A stretch of 64,000 bases of DNA from DATBLE01 sp963837265 (GCA_963837265.1 CAWIMQ010000006.1:744001-808000); one strand, 5' to 3'. Shown: positions 46,661 through 57,133, numbered from the stretch's first letter. Notes: generated by a model from the sequence alone, not told the origin. Translations and numbers: made by a program.

Positions 46661-49600
46661 GCGCTGACGCTCTCGGCGGGGACGCTCGACGCGGCGCCGC
46701 AGCGCTCGAGCCAGGGCGTCGTCCCGAGGCGCTTGAAGATCTCGCTTGCCTCGGCCAGGCCGGGCTCGCCATCGGCCTCGAGCAGCGCGACCGCGCGCCA
46801 GAACGGGTTGCCGAGCGCGCCGAAGGCGTCCGCCGCAGTGTTGAACCCGGCCGCCTCCCCGTCAAGGCGCGCTCGAAAGCGGTGCGCCTGCGCGCTCAGG
46901 TACGGCGGCCGGAGGCCCCGCGGGATCGCGTCGAGCCTCCCGAGCAGCTCGCGGGCGCGGTCTTCCCGGCCGAGCGCGAGCGCGGCCTCGATCGCCTCGA
47001 CGAAGCCCTGCTTGACGATCTGGTGACCGAACCCGAGGGTTTCGGCCACCGCGACCGCGGCCTCGCCGGCCTCGAGCGCGGCGGCGTGATCGCCCTCGGC
47101 CCGCCGCAGCACTGCGGTCGCACCCAGCCAGATCCCGTGCTCCTGCATGTCGGCGGACGTCTCGAGCCGCCCGAACAGCCCGTAGAGCCGGCGGGCCTGG
47201 TCCAGCCGGCCCCGGTGGATGTGGATCTCGAGGTCGGACGTGAGCAGGCTCAGGAACATCGCCCCGGAGCCGATCTGCTCGTCGGTGAGGTCTTCGAGGA
47301 GCGCGAGCGACTCGTCCCAGCGGCCGAGCATGTAGAGGGGATACGTCATCTCCGCGAGCAGGGACCACTCCCCCGCCCTGAGACCCCTCCGGCGAGACAG
47401 CTCGAGCGCCGGCTCGAGGTAGCCGAGCGCCTCGGCGTAGCGGTCGCGCCGGAACGAGCGGTCGGAGAGGTTGAGGTACGCCGCCGTCGCTTCCTCGTGG
47501 AGATCGTGCTTCAACGCGATCGCGAGGGCCCGCGTGAGGTAGGCGAAGGCCTCCTCCGGATGCCCTTTGCTCTCCGCGACGAACGCCCTCACCGAGAATG
47601 CCCGCGTCAGGGGCTCGGGCAGGCCCAGCGACTCGGCGACGTCGAGGGCGAGCTCGGCCCGTTCGTCTGCCCGCTGCAGATCGCCGGTGAACGCGTACCC
47701 CCCGGCCAGCCGCGCTGCGAGGACCGCAAGATCCTCGTCCGGCTCATCGCCGGAGATCACGTCGAACGCCCTCTCGGCCCGGGCGAGCGCCACGTCCAGA
47801 CGCCCGAGGTGCGACTCGAGCTCGGCCAGCCGGCCGGCAACCCGGGCGGCGGTATGAGTCTCCCCTTCGGCCTCGTAGAGGCCCAGGGCCTCGCTCAGGA
47901 GCTCGATCCCCCGCTCCGACCGGGCGGCGAGGTACGCGAGCCAGCCGGCGCGGTCGAGCAGGTCGCCACGCTCGAGCGGCGCGTCGGTCAGCCCCGCGGC
48001 CTGCTCCAGGTACCGCTGCGCCTCGCCCGGCGCGCCGAGCGATGCGGCGCGGTCGCCGGCGCGGACGAGCGTCTCGCGCGCCTTGTCTCTGATTTCGGCT
48101 GCGTCCGGTGCGTCCGGCGCCGCCTCGTTCGCGGACAGGTAGTGCGACGCGATCACCTCGACGAGCTCGTCCTCTTCCGCGTGCGCGGACTCGAGGTGGG
48201 CGGCCGCCGCGAGGTGCCGGGTGCGGCGCTCGCGCTTCGACAGCGTCTCGTAGGCGACGTGGCGGACGAGGTCCTGCAGGAAGCCGTACTGACCGTGCTC
48301 GGGCGAGCGCGGATCGGCCTGGACCGCGAGCACTTCCTTGCGCACCAGCGCTGCGAGGAGCGGCTGCAGCTCCCCCTCCGACCGTCCGCCGAGCGCCGCC
48401 AGGCCCGCCGGAGCGAACGTCTTGCCTAGCACGGCCCCGTCCTGGAGCACCCGACGCTCCTCGGATGAGAGACCGTCGAGCCGTGCGGCGATCAGAGCGT
48501 GCAGCGTCTCAGGGACCTCGAGTGTCCCGATATCCCCCACGGGCCGGTACACGGGCCCCTCCTGCACGAGGAGCCCGCGGTCGAGGAGCATCCTCACGGT
48601 CTCGACGGCGTAGAGCGGAACGCCCTCGGCCCTGCCGAGGATCTGATCCCGTACGTCCTCCGGCAGTCCCGGCACGAGGCCACCGAGCAGCTCCTCCATC
48701 GCCGTCTGCGGCAACGGCTCGAGATACAGCGACGTGAAGTTGCGTTGAGCCGCCCCCCAGGTCGGCCTGCGCTCGGCGAGCTCCGGGCGGGCCAGCGTGA
48801 TCACGTAGATCGGCGACGAGCGCGACCACTCGAGCAGGTACTCGACGAAGTCGAGCAGGCTCTCGTCCGCCCACTGCATGTCCTCGAACGCGAGCACCGT
48901 CGGGTAGACGTCCGCGAGCCGCTCGAAAAAGAGGCGCGAGGCTGCGAACAGGTCCTGCTTGTCGCCCACGTCACTCTCGGCCAGCCCCAGGAGCTGCGCG
49001 AGCCGCGGCTCGACGAAGCGCCGCTCGCCCGGGTCGGGCACGTGCTCGTCGACGGTCGCCCGCAGCTTCTCGAGCGCCGAGGCGGCACCCTCGTCCTCGA
49101 CGATCCGGGCCCGCATCCGCACCATGTCCGCGAGCGCGCAGTAGGTGACACCCTCGCCGTACGCGAGGCAGCGGCCGCGGTGCCAGTACGTCAGCTGCGG
49201 CAGCCCGTCGAAGTACTTGTAGAACTCCCAGCCGAGCCGCGACTTGCCGATCCCCGCGATCCCGGTGACGGAGACGAGGTGGGGCTTGCCGCCCTCCGCG
49301 CAGGCGTGGAACAGGTCCTTGACCTGGCGGAGCTCGCGGTCGCGCCCGACGAACGGCGCCTCCAGGCCATGCGACTTCAGCGTCCCGCGCGCCCCGGAGA
49401 CGACGCGAAGGGCCTTCCAGAGGAGGGTCAGGCCCTCCTTCCCCTTCAGCTCGTGCGAGTCTGCATCCTCGTAGGCCACCGTCTGCTCGGTCGCGCGACG
49501 GGTGGTCTCGCCGACCAGAACGGAGCCGGGGTCTGCGACGGACTGGATCCTCGACGCCGTGTTGACGAGGTCGCCGGCCACCATCCCCTGTCCCTCGGCG

Positions 49601-50133
49601 CCGATCGTCACTGCTGCCTCGCCGGTCAGGACACCCGCCCGGGCGCGCAGGTCGGTCTGGCCGACCTCGTCGGCGAGGGCCGTCACCGCCGCGACCAGGT
49701 CGAGCGCGGCACGGACCGCCCGCTCCGCGTCGTCCTCCGTCGCCGTCGGCGTCCCCCACACCGCCATCACCGCGTCGCCGATGAACTTCTCCACCGTCCC
49801 CCCGTACAGCTCGATCAGCCGGCGGCACGTGTCGAAGTAGCGGGAGAGGAGCTCGCGCGTCTCCTCCGGGTCCCGGTCGGCAGACGCCGCGGTGAACCCG
49901 ACCAGGTCGGCGAACAGCACCGAGACGAGCCGCCGTTCCGCAGTGGGCCCTGGTGCCTCTCTGGGCAGCGGGGGCGCCGAAGTCGCGAGCGCAGCCCCGC
50001 ACTCTCCGCAGAAGCGCTCGCCGGGCTCGTTCGGAGCGCCGCAGGCCGGACAGGCCGCGCTCAGCGGCTTCCCGCACTCGGCGCAGAACTTGCGCCCCTC
50101 CCGGTTCTCGGTGCCGCAGCTCGGGCAGGTCAT
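46657..50133 (-). CDS. Adenylyl cyclase/STAND ATPase/TPR protein 1
   Basis: The 1158-residue protein has a double zinc ribbon (CPSC, CAEC, CPAC, CGEC, about 1-50), a class III cyclase domain (about 65-240), an ATPase domain (about 258-530) and a TPR-rich C-terminus. Cyclase residues are intact: metal Asp76 and Asp120 (LFADLVGF, KFIGDAVMAVWG), base-specifying Lys116 and Asp188, and the transition-state Asn191 and Arg195 (DLVNTASRIQ). The Walker A is GIAGIGKS (291-298) and the B strand LAFEDMQWAD. It resembles mammalian soluble adenylyl cyclase in layout. Its ATG overlaps the stop of the next paralog (ATGA). Confidence 0.92.
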   Translation of the reverse strand: MTCPSCGTENREGRKFCAECGKPLSAACPACGAPNEPGERFCGECGAALATSAPPLPREAPGPTAERRLVSVLFADLVGFTAASADRDPEETRELLSRYFDTCRRLIELYGGTVEKFIGDAVMAVWGTPTATEDDAERAVRAALDLVAAVTALADEVGQTDLRARAGVLTGEAAVTIGAEGQGMVAGDLVNTASRIQSVADPGSVLVGETTRRATEQTVAYEDADSHELKGKEGLTLLWKALRVVSGARGTLKSHGLEAPFVGRDRELRQVKDLFHACAEGGKPHLVSVTGIAGIGKSRLGWEFYKYFDGLPQLTYWHRGRCLAYGEGVTYCALADMVRMRARIVEDEGAASALEKLRATVDEHVPDPGERRFVEPRLAQLLGLAESDVGDKQDLFAASRLFFERLADVYPTVLAFEDMQWADESLLDFVEYLLEWSRSSPIYVITLARPELAERRPTWGAAQRNFTSLYLEPLPQTAMEELLGGLVPGLPEDVRDQILGRAEGVPLYAVETVRMLLDRGLLVQEGPVYRPVGDIGTLEVPETLHALIAARLDGLSSEERRVLQDGAVLGKTFAPAGLAALGGRSEGELQPLLAALVRKEVLAVQADPRSPEHGQYGFLQDLVRHVAYETLSKRERRTRHLAAAAHLESAHAEEDELVEVIASHYLSANEAAPDAPDAAEIRDKARETLVRAGDRAASLGAPGEAQRYLEQAAGLTDAPLERGDLLDRAGWLAYLAARSERGIELLSEALGLYEAEGETHTAARVAGRLAELESHLGRLDVALARAERAFDVISGDEPDEDLAVLAARLAGGYAFTGDLQRADERAELALDVAESLGLPEPLTRAFSVRAFVAESKGHPEEAFAYLTRALAIALKHDLHEEATAAYLNLSDRSFRRDRYAEALGYLEPALELSRRRGLRAGEWSLLAEMTYPLYMLGRWDESLALLEDLTDEQIGSGAMFLSLLTSDLEIHIHRGRLDQARRLYGLFGRLETSADMQEHGIWLGATAVLRRAEGDHAAALEAGEAAVAVAETLGFGHQIVKQGFVEAIEAALALGREDRARELLGRLDAIPRGLRPPYLSAQAHRFRARLDGEAAGFNTAADAFGALGNPFWRAVALLEADGEPGLAEASEIFKRLGTTPWLERCGAASSVPAESVSA

Positions 50134-53100
50134 GCCGGCACCTCCGCGACGTCCGAGCCGATCGCGTCGCAGCGCTCGATCCACGGTCGCGCGCCGAGGC
50201 GCTCGAGGGTCTCGCGGGCCTCGGCCAGGATCCGCGTCGCGTCGCCGTCGGCGGCCGCCTCGGCCTGCTCGAGCTCCGAGACCGCGAGCCAGAAGGGCAT
50301 CTTCAGCTCGCGGAAGCGGGCGGCCGCGACCTCGAGCCCCGACGGATCGACCGCGAGCCTCGCGCGCAGGCGCTGCGCCTGCGCCTCGAGATACGGCGGC
50401 CGCAGGCCGGGAGGGGCGGAGTCCACCAGGGCCAGGAGCTCCTCCGCCTGTTCCCGCCTTCCGAGGGCGAGCGCTGCCTCGACGGAGTGGAGAAACGCCT
50501 GCTTGACGCTCTGGCTGCCGATCCCGAACTGCTCGCGCCCGACCTCGATCGCCTCGAGGCCTGCGGCGAGCGCCTCCTCGAGGCGCCCCTCGGCCCGGCG
50601 CAGCCCGGCGACTGCGGCGTCGTGGCAGGCGCGTTCCTGCACGTCGCTGGAGGCGCCGAGATCGCCGTACAGGGAGAGAAGCCGCCCGGCCTCCTCGATC
50701 TCCCCGCGGTGGAGGCGGATCTCGAACACCGAGGTCAGGAGGCTGAGCGTGGTCGTCTCCTGGAGCCGATCCTCGGGGATCTCCGCGGCGGCGGCCAGCG
50801 CGTCGTCCCAGCGCCCGGTCATGTACAGCGGATAGGTCATCTCGGCGAGAAACGCCCACTCGCCCGGGCGTGAGCCTCGGCGCCGCGCGACCTCGAGCCC
50901 GTCCCGCAGGTATCCGAGCGCCTCCTCGTAGCGGTCGCGGTGGAACGTGCGGTCGGAGAGGTTGAAGTTCAGGGTTGACATCTCCTCTCCACGGTCGTTC
51001 GCCTTGGCGATCTCGAGCCCCTGCCTGAGGAAGGCGATGCTCTCCTCGGGGCGCCCGCCTCCCTGCGCGATCATCGCCCTCGTGTTGAACGCCTCCGTCA
51101 GCACCTCGGCCGCACCGAGCGACTCCCCGATCTCGATCGCCAGCTCCACCCGTTCCAGGGCCCGCTCGACATCGCCCCTGAAGAAGTAGGCGCCCCCGAG
51201 ACGGCCGGCCAGGAGGGCCAGGTCCTCGTCCGGCTCGTCGCCGGCGAGCACGTCGAAGGCACGCTCCATCCGCTCGACCGCCTCGTCGAAGTGGCCCTGC
51301 CAGCGCTCGACCAGCGCAAGACGGCTCGAGACGCGGGCTGCGGCATGTGTCTCGCTCTCGGCCCGGTACAGGCCGATCGACTCCTCCGCCAGTCGCGCCG
51401 CGGCGTCGTAGTCGGCCGCGTAGAACGCAAGCCTGCTGGCCCGCTCGAGGAGGGCCGCCCGCTCGCGGCCCTCGACGGAGAGCCCCGCCGCCTGCTCGAG
51501 GTAGCGCTGCGCCTCGCCGGCCGCGCCGAGCGACTCGGCACGGTCGCCCGCCCGTACGAGCGCCGCGCGCGCCTTCTCCCTGACCTCGCCCCCATCGTCC
51601 GCGTCCGGCGCTGCCTCGTTCGCGGCCACGTAGTGGGAGGCGATCACCTCGATGATCTCGTCCTCGTCCTGGAAGGCGGATTCGAGATGCGTCGCAGCGG
51701 CCAGGTGGCGGGCCCGCCGCTCGCGTTTGGAGAGCGTCTCGTAGGCGACGTGGCGGACGAGGTCCTGGAGAAAGCCGTACTGGCCGTGCTCGGGCGAGCG
51801 CGGGTCGGCCTGGACGCCGAGCACCTCCTTCCGGACGAGCGAGACGAGCAGCGGCTCGAGCTCCGCCCCGCCGTGCCCGGCCAGCGCGATGAGCGCCGGC
51901 CCGGCGAACGACTTGCCGAGCACCGAGGCGTCCTGGAGGAGCCGGCGCTCCTCGGGCGGGAGGCCGTCGAGGCGTGCCGCGATCAGCGCGTGGAGGGTCG
52001 GCGGGACGTCGAGGTCTCCGATCTCCGCCGTCGGCCGGTAGGCCGCGCCCTCCTGGCGGAGCGCGCCCCGGTCGAGCAGCATCCGAACCGTCTCGACCGC
52101 GTAGAGCGGCACGCCCTCCGCCCGCGCGAGGATCTTGCCGCGGACGGTCTCGGGAAGGCCCGGGACGAGCCCGTCGAGGAGCTCCTCCATCGCGGCCGGC
52201 GGAAGCGGCTCCAGGAACGTCGAGGTGAAGTTGCGCTGCCGGGCTCCCCAGGTCGGCCGCCGCTCGAGCAGCTCCGGGCGGGCGAGGGTGATCACGTAGA
52301 TCGGGTGGTCGCGCGACCACTCGAGCAGGTACTCGACGAAGTCGAGCAGCGAGGCGTCCGCCCACTGCATGTCCTCGAAGAGCATCACCACCGGGTAGAC
52401 CTCCGAGAGCCGCTCGAAGAACAGCCGCCACGCGGCGAAGACATCCTGCTTCTCGCGGGCGCCGTGCTCGGCCAGCCCGAGGAGCTGCGCGAGGCGCGGC
52501 TCGACGAAGCGCCGCTCCTCCGGGTCGGAGACGTGCTCCTCGACCGTCGCCCGCAACTTCTCGAGCGCCGCCGCCGGCTCGTCGTCCTCCGCGATCCGGG
52601 CCCGCATCCGCACCATGTCGGCGAGCGCCCAGTAGGTGACGCCCTCGCCGTAGGAGAGGCAGCGGCCGCGATGCCAGTAGGTGATCTGGGCGATGCCGTC
52701 GAAGTACTTGTAGAACTCCCAGCCGAGCCGCGACTTGCCGATCCCCGCGATGCCGGTGACAGAGACGAGGTGCGCCTTCCCACCCTCGGCGCACGCGTGG
52801 AAGAGCTCCTTGATCTGCCGCAGCTCGCGGTCGCGGCCGACGAACGGTGCCTCGAGCCCTTCGGACTTCAGCGACCCGCGCGCGCCCGAGACCACGCGGA
52901 GCGCCCTCCAGAGCGGCGTCAGGCCGACCTTGCCCTTCAGCTCGTGCACGCCGGCGTCCTCGTACGCGACCGTCTGCTCGGTCGCGCGCCTGGTCGCTTC
53001 CCCGACCAGCACCGTGCCCGGGTCCGCCTCCGCCTGGATCCTGGACGCCGTGTTGACGAGGTCGCCGGCGACCATCCCCTCGCCCTCGGCGCCGATCGTC

Positions 53101-53624
53101 ACCGCCGCCTCGCCGGTCAGGACACCTGCACGGGCGCGGAGGTCTGGCGCTCCGACCTCGTCTCCGAGCGCCGTCACCGCGACGACCAGGTCGAGCGCCG
53201 CCCGCACCGCCCGCTCGGCGTCGTCCTCGGTCGCCGTCGGCGTCCCCCACACCGCCATCACCGCGTCGCCGATGAACTTCTCCACCGTCCCGCCGTACAG
53301 CTCGATCAGCCGGCGGCAGGCGTCGAAGTAGCGCGAGAGGAGCTCGCGCGTGTCCTCGGCGTCGCGGCTCTCCGAGAGCGACGTGAACCCGACCAGGTCG
53401 GCAAACAGGACGGAGACGAGCCGCCGCTCCGCAGCGGGCTCTGGCGCTTCTCTAGGCTGCGCTGGCGCCGAAGGCGCCAGCGCAGCCCCGCACTCCCCAC
53501 AGAATGCGTCGCCCGCCTCGTGAGGGGTTCCACACGCGGGGCAGGTGAGCGAGAGGGCTGCACCGCACTTGACGCAGAACTTCACGCCGGCGCGGTTCTC
53601 GGTGCCGCAGCCCGGACAGGTCAC
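50130..53624 (-). CDS. Adenylyl cyclase/STAND ATPase/TPR protein 2
   Basis: This 1164-residue paralog starts at GTG 53624 with CPGCGTENRAGVKFC. It keeps the double zinc ribbon, the cyclase (LFADLVGFT, EKFIGDAVMAVWG, GDLVNTASRIQ), the Walker A GIAGIGKSRL and the B strand LFEDMQWAD. The ATPase and cyclase parts are nearly the same as in protein 1. The C-terminal TPR region is more diverged, so the sensor part may differ. Start and stop both overlap neighbours by four bases, so the array is likely one transcript. Confidence 0.92.
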   Translation of the reverse strand: MTCPGCGTENRAGVKFCVKCGAALSLTCPACGTPHEAGDAFCGECGAALAPSAPAQPREAPEPAAERRLVSVLFADLVGFTSLSESRDAEDTRELLSRYFDACRRLIELYGGTVEKFIGDAVMAVWGTPTATEDDAERAVRAALDLVVAVTALGDEVGAPDLRARAGVLTGEAAVTIGAEGEGMVAGDLVNTASRIQAEADPGTVLVGEATRRATEQTVAYEDAGVHELKGKVGLTPLWRALRVVSGARGSLKSEGLEAPFVGRDRELRQIKELFHACAEGGKAHLVSVTGIAGIGKSRLGWEFYKYFDGIAQITYWHRGRCLSYGEGVTYWALADMVRMRARIAEDDEPAAALEKLRATVEEHVSDPEERRFVEPRLAQLLGLAEHGAREKQDVFAAWRLFFERLSEVYPVVMLFEDMQWADASLLDFVEYLLEWSRDHPIYVITLARPELLERRPTWGARQRNFTSTFLEPLPPAAMEELLDGLVPGLPETVRGKILARAEGVPLYAVETVRMLLDRGALRQEGAAYRPTAEIGDLDVPPTLHALIAARLDGLPPEERRLLQDASVLGKSFAGPALIALAGHGGAELEPLLVSLVRKEVLGVQADPRSPEHGQYGFLQDLVRHVAYETLSKRERRARHLAAATHLESAFQDEDEIIEVIASHYVAANEAAPDADDGGEVREKARAALVRAGDRAESLGAAGEAQRYLEQAAGLSVEGRERAALLERASRLAFYAADYDAAARLAEESIGLYRAESETHAAARVSSRLALVERWQGHFDEAVERMERAFDVLAGDEPDEDLALLAGRLGGAYFFRGDVERALERVELAIEIGESLGAAEVLTEAFNTRAMIAQGGGRPEESIAFLRQGLEIAKANDRGEEMSTLNFNLSDRTFHRDRYEEALGYLRDGLEVARRRGSRPGEWAFLAEMTYPLYMTGRWDDALAAAAEIPEDRLQETTTLSLLTSVFEIRLHRGEIEEAGRLLSLYGDLGASSDVQERACHDAAVAGLRRAEGRLEEALAAGLEAIEVGREQFGIGSQSVKQAFLHSVEAALALGRREQAEELLALVDSAPPGLRPPYLEAQAQRLRARLAVDPSGLEVAAARFRELKMPFWLAVSELEQAEAAADGDATRILAEARETLERLGARPWIERCDAIGSDVAEVPA

Positions 53625-56600
53625 ACCGCCACCCCGGCCTCGGCCGTGCAACCGGCGCGCTCGAGCCACGGCGCCGCCTCCAGCCGGGCGAAGATCTCGC
53701 GCGCCTCGGCGAGCAGCGGCTCGGCGTCCTCCGCCCTCCCCTGCGAGAGGAGCCACTCGGCGTGCTCGAGCTCGGTCGCCGCCATGTGGAAGACGAGGCT
53801 GTGCTCCCTGAACAGCGCCTCGGCGGTCTTGAAGCCCTGCTCGACGCGGTCGTGCTCGCTGCGCGCGGCGGCGAGCCTCGCCTTGAAGCGCCCCGCCTGC
53901 GCGCTCAGCGACGGCGCGCGCTTCCCCGGGGGGATCGCGTCGATCCGGGCGAGCAGCTCTTCGACCCTGTCGAACCGCCCGAGCGCGAGGGCAGACTCGA
54001 GCCCTTCGCCGAGCGCGACCTTCATGCCGTGGTCGTCGGCCACGCCGACCACCTCGAGGTTGTTCAGCACTTCGTCGGTCGCCGCGAGCGCGTCCTCGTA
54101 GCGGCCCTCGGCGCGATGGACTCTCGCGTTCACGAGCTCGTAACCCGATCGATCCTGGATGTCCGCCGAATCCTTCCACCCGGAGACCAGGGACAGCGCC
54201 CGCTGCGCCTCGATGTGGTCACCTCGGCCGGCGGCGATCTCGACGATGCTCTGTGGAAGCGAGGGCGCAGCGGTCACCGTCGACTGTTCCTGCGGAACCT
54301 GCGCGATCAGCTCGACCGCCTCGCTCCACCGGCCGACCCGCATCAGGTACCAGGCGAGCTCACCCGTCTCCATCCACTCCATGCGCCGGTCGCCGGCCTT
54401 CCGCGCGAGCGCGAGCCCTTGTTGCATGAGTGCGATCGCCTCGTCGTAGCGGTCCCGGCGGTCGAGCAGGTCGCCGAGGTTGTTGTAGGCCCGCAACGCG
54501 GCGGCGGCCAGATCGTGCTCGAGTGCGAGCCTGAGCGCGTGCGTGATCAGCCCGCGAGCCTGCTCGAAGCGGCCTCGCGAGCCCGCGATCAGGCCCTGGG
54601 TGTTCAGCGCGTGCGAGAGGACGTCGGGGAGCCAGAGCGACTCCGCGATCTCGATCGCCGTGTCGACCCGCTCCGCCGCGAGCTCGATCTCGCCCTTGAA
54701 GAAGTGGAGCCGGCCCAACTCGGCGGCGAGCGTCGCCAGGTCGGCGTCGACCTCGTCGCCGGCGAGGACGGTGAACGCCTGCTCCATCCGCTCGACCGCC
54801 TCCTCGAGCCGGCCGATCCGCCACTCGACCACGCCGAGGTTCGCCGACACCCGGGCGGCCGGATGCGTCAGCCCCTGCGCCTCGTAGAGCTCGAGCGCCC
54901 GGCCGAGGTGCGCCTGCGCTTGCTCGGCCCGCCCCGATGACCGTGCAGTCTCGCCGGAACGTTCGTGCAACTGAGCCTCCGTGAGAGGATCGTCGGCGAG
55001 CTCCGCGGCCCGCTCGAAGTAGTGCTGCGCCTCGTCGTTTGCCGCCAGCGAGGCGGCACGCTCGCCGGCGCGGGTGAGCATCTCCCTCGCCCGGGCCTTG
55101 ATCTCGGGTGCGTCGTCGGCTCGAGGCGCGGTCTGGTAGGCGTCGAGGTAGTGGGCCGCGATCACCTCCACGATCTCCTGCTCGCCCGCCCCGAACGCCT
55201 GCATCAGATGGCCGGCGGCGGCGAGGTGGCGCACCTTGCGGTCGGCCTTCGCCAGCGTCTCGTAGGCGACGCGCTTGAGCAGGTCCTGGAGGAAGCTGTA
55301 CTGCCCGCGCTCCGGCGAGCGCGGATCGGCCTGAACCGACAGGACCTCCTTGCGGACGAGGGAGATGAGCAGGGGCTCGAGCTCGGCCTCCGAAGTCCCC
55401 GACAGCGCCGCCAGGCCCGTCTTCGTGAACGACTTGCCGAGGACGGAGGCATCCTGGAGCAGGCGGCGCTCGTCCGGCTCCAGGCCGTCGAGGCGCGCGG
55501 CGACGAGGGCGTGCAGCGTCTCCGGGACGTCGAGCGCCTCGATCGGCCCGGTCGGCCGGTAGACGTCGCCCTCGCGCGCGAGCAGGCCGCGGTCGAGCAG
55601 CATCCGTACTGTCTCGACGGCGTAGAGCGGAACCCCCTCGGCGCGGGCGAGCATCTGCGCGCGCAGCTCCGCCGGCAGTCCGGGCACGAACCCGTCCAGC
55701 AGCTCCTGCATCGCCCGCTCCGAGAGCGGCTCGAGCGACAGCGTGGTCGCGTTCCGGCCACCCGAGCCGAATCCGGGGCGCCGCTCGGCGAGCTCCGGCC
55801 GCGCCAGGGCGAGCACGAACAGCGGGTGGCTGCGCGACCACTCGAGCAGGTACTCGACGAAGTCGAGCAGGCCGGCGTCCGCCCACTGGAGGTCCTCGAA
55901 GACGAGCACCGCCGGGCCCTGCTCGGCGAGGCGCTCGAAGAAGAGCCGCCAGGCGCCGAAGAGATCCTCGCGGTCGGGCGCGGTCCGCTCGGCCAGCCCG
56001 AGCAGGTGTGCCAGCCGCGGCTCGAGCCAGCTGCGCTCCTCGGGGTCGGGAACGTGCTCGGCGATCGAGGCCCGAAGCTTGGCCAGCGCCGGCCCGGGCG
56101 CCTCCTCCTCGACGATCCCGGCCCGCATCCGCACCATCTCGGCGAGCGCCCAGAAGGCGACGCCCTCGCCGTAGGCGAGGCAGCGGCCGCGGTGCCACCA
56201 GAAGTTGTCCGCGAGCCCGTCCAGGTACTTCTCGAACTCCCAGGCGAGCCGCGACTTGCCGATCCCCCCGATCCCCACCACCGACACGAGCTGTGCCTTC
56301 CCCTCCTCGCCCGAGGCGTGGAAGAGCTCCTTGACGAGGCGGAGCTCGCGGTCGCGGCCGACGAACGGCGGTTCGAGGCCGGCCGACTTCTGCGCGCCGC
56401 CGCGAGCGGCCGTGACCCGGAGAGCCCGGTGGAGCGGGACCGGCTCGACCCTTCCCTTCAGCTCGTGCTCGCCCGCCGGCTCGTAGGCGATCGCCGCCTC
56501 GGTCGCCCTTCGTGTCGCCTCGCCGACGAGGACGCTGCCCGGCTCGGCCGCGGACTGGATTCGCGAGGCGGTGTTGACCAGGTCGCCGGCGACCATGCCC

Positions 56601-57133
56601 TGCCCCTCCGCTCCGAGCGTGACCGCCGCCTCGCCGGTCAGGACCCCGGCACGGGCGGCCAGGCTCTGGTCGAGCTCGGGCACGGCGGAGACCAGATCGA
56701 GCGCGGCCCGGACCGCCCGCTCGGCGTCGTCCTCGTTCGCCAGCGGCGTGCCCCACACCGCCATCACCGCGTCGCCGATGAACTTCTCCACCGTGCCGCC
56801 GTACAGCGAGATCAGCCTCTGCGCGGTCTCGAAGTACCGGGAGAGGAGCGCGCGCGTGTCCTCGGCGTCACGGCTCTCGGAGGCGGTCGTGAACCCGACG
56901 AGGTCCGCGAACAGCACCGAGACGAGCCGCCGCTCCGCCTGCAGCGGCGGAGCGGTTGCAGGGCCAGGCTGCGCCGGCGCCGAAGGCGTCAGCGTAGCCC
57001 CGCACTCGTCGCAGAACCTCGCACCGGCCGGAACCGGATGGCCGTTCGGACAGACGCGCGCGAGACCGGCGCCGCAGCCGAGGCAGAACCTGGCCTCGGG
57101 CCGGTTCTCCGATCCGCAGTTGGGGCAGGTCAC
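53621..57133 (-). CDS. Adenylyl cyclase/STAND ATPase/TPR protein 3
   Basis: This 1170-residue protein is the most diverged of the four. The first zinc ribbon is CPNC/CLGC, and the second reads CPNGH then CDECG, so a His may replace a Cys ligand. Cyclase residues remain (LFADLVGF, EKFIGDAVMAVWG, GDLVNTASRIQ). The Walker A is GIGGIGKSRLAWEF and the B strand LVFEDLQWAD. The TPR region is distinct. It starts at GTG 57133, overlapping the stop of protein 4. Confidence 0.92.
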   Translation of the reverse strand: MTCPNCGSENRPEARFCLGCGAGLARVCPNGHPVPAGARFCDECGATLTPSAPAQPGPATAPPLQAERRLVSVLFADLVGFTTASESRDAEDTRALLSRYFETAQRLISLYGGTVEKFIGDAVMAVWGTPLANEDDAERAVRAALDLVSAVPELDQSLAARAGVLTGEAAVTLGAEGQGMVAGDLVNTASRIQSAAEPGSVLVGEATRRATEAAIAYEPAGEHELKGRVEPVPLHRALRVTAARGGAQKSAGLEPPFVGRDRELRLVKELFHASGEEGKAQLVSVVGIGGIGKSRLAWEFEKYLDGLADNFWWHRGRCLAYGEGVAFWALAEMVRMRAGIVEEEAPGPALAKLRASIAEHVPDPEERSWLEPRLAHLLGLAERTAPDREDLFGAWRLFFERLAEQGPAVLVFEDLQWADAGLLDFVEYLLEWSRSHPLFVLALARPELAERRPGFGSGGRNATTLSLEPLSERAMQELLDGFVPGLPAELRAQMLARAEGVPLYAVETVRMLLDRGLLAREGDVYRPTGPIEALDVPETLHALVAARLDGLEPDERRLLQDASVLGKSFTKTGLAALSGTSEAELEPLLISLVRKEVLSVQADPRSPERGQYSFLQDLLKRVAYETLAKADRKVRHLAAAGHLMQAFGAGEQEIVEVIAAHYLDAYQTAPRADDAPEIKARAREMLTRAGERAASLAANDEAQHYFERAAELADDPLTEAQLHERSGETARSSGRAEQAQAHLGRALELYEAQGLTHPAARVSANLGVVEWRIGRLEEAVERMEQAFTVLAGDEVDADLATLAAELGRLHFFKGEIELAAERVDTAIEIAESLWLPDVLSHALNTQGLIAGSRGRFEQARGLITHALRLALEHDLAAAALRAYNNLGDLLDRRDRYDEAIALMQQGLALARKAGDRRMEWMETGELAWYLMRVGRWSEAVELIAQVPQEQSTVTAAPSLPQSIVEIAAGRGDHIEAQRALSLVSGWKDSADIQDRSGYELVNARVHRAEGRYEDALAATDEVLNNLEVVGVADDHGMKVALGEGLESALALGRFDRVEELLARIDAIPPGKRAPSLSAQAGRFKARLAAARSEHDRVEQGFKTAEALFREHSLVFHMAATELEHAEWLLSQGRAEDAEPLLAEAREIFARLEAAPWLERAGCTAEAGVAV

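Noticed and set aside
50134..53250. An N-terminal extension that would make the first cyclase 2197 residues
   Set aside because: The extension is another reading frame of the second cyclase gene. The zinc-ribbon start at 50133 matches the other three paralogs and overlaps the upstream stop by four bases.
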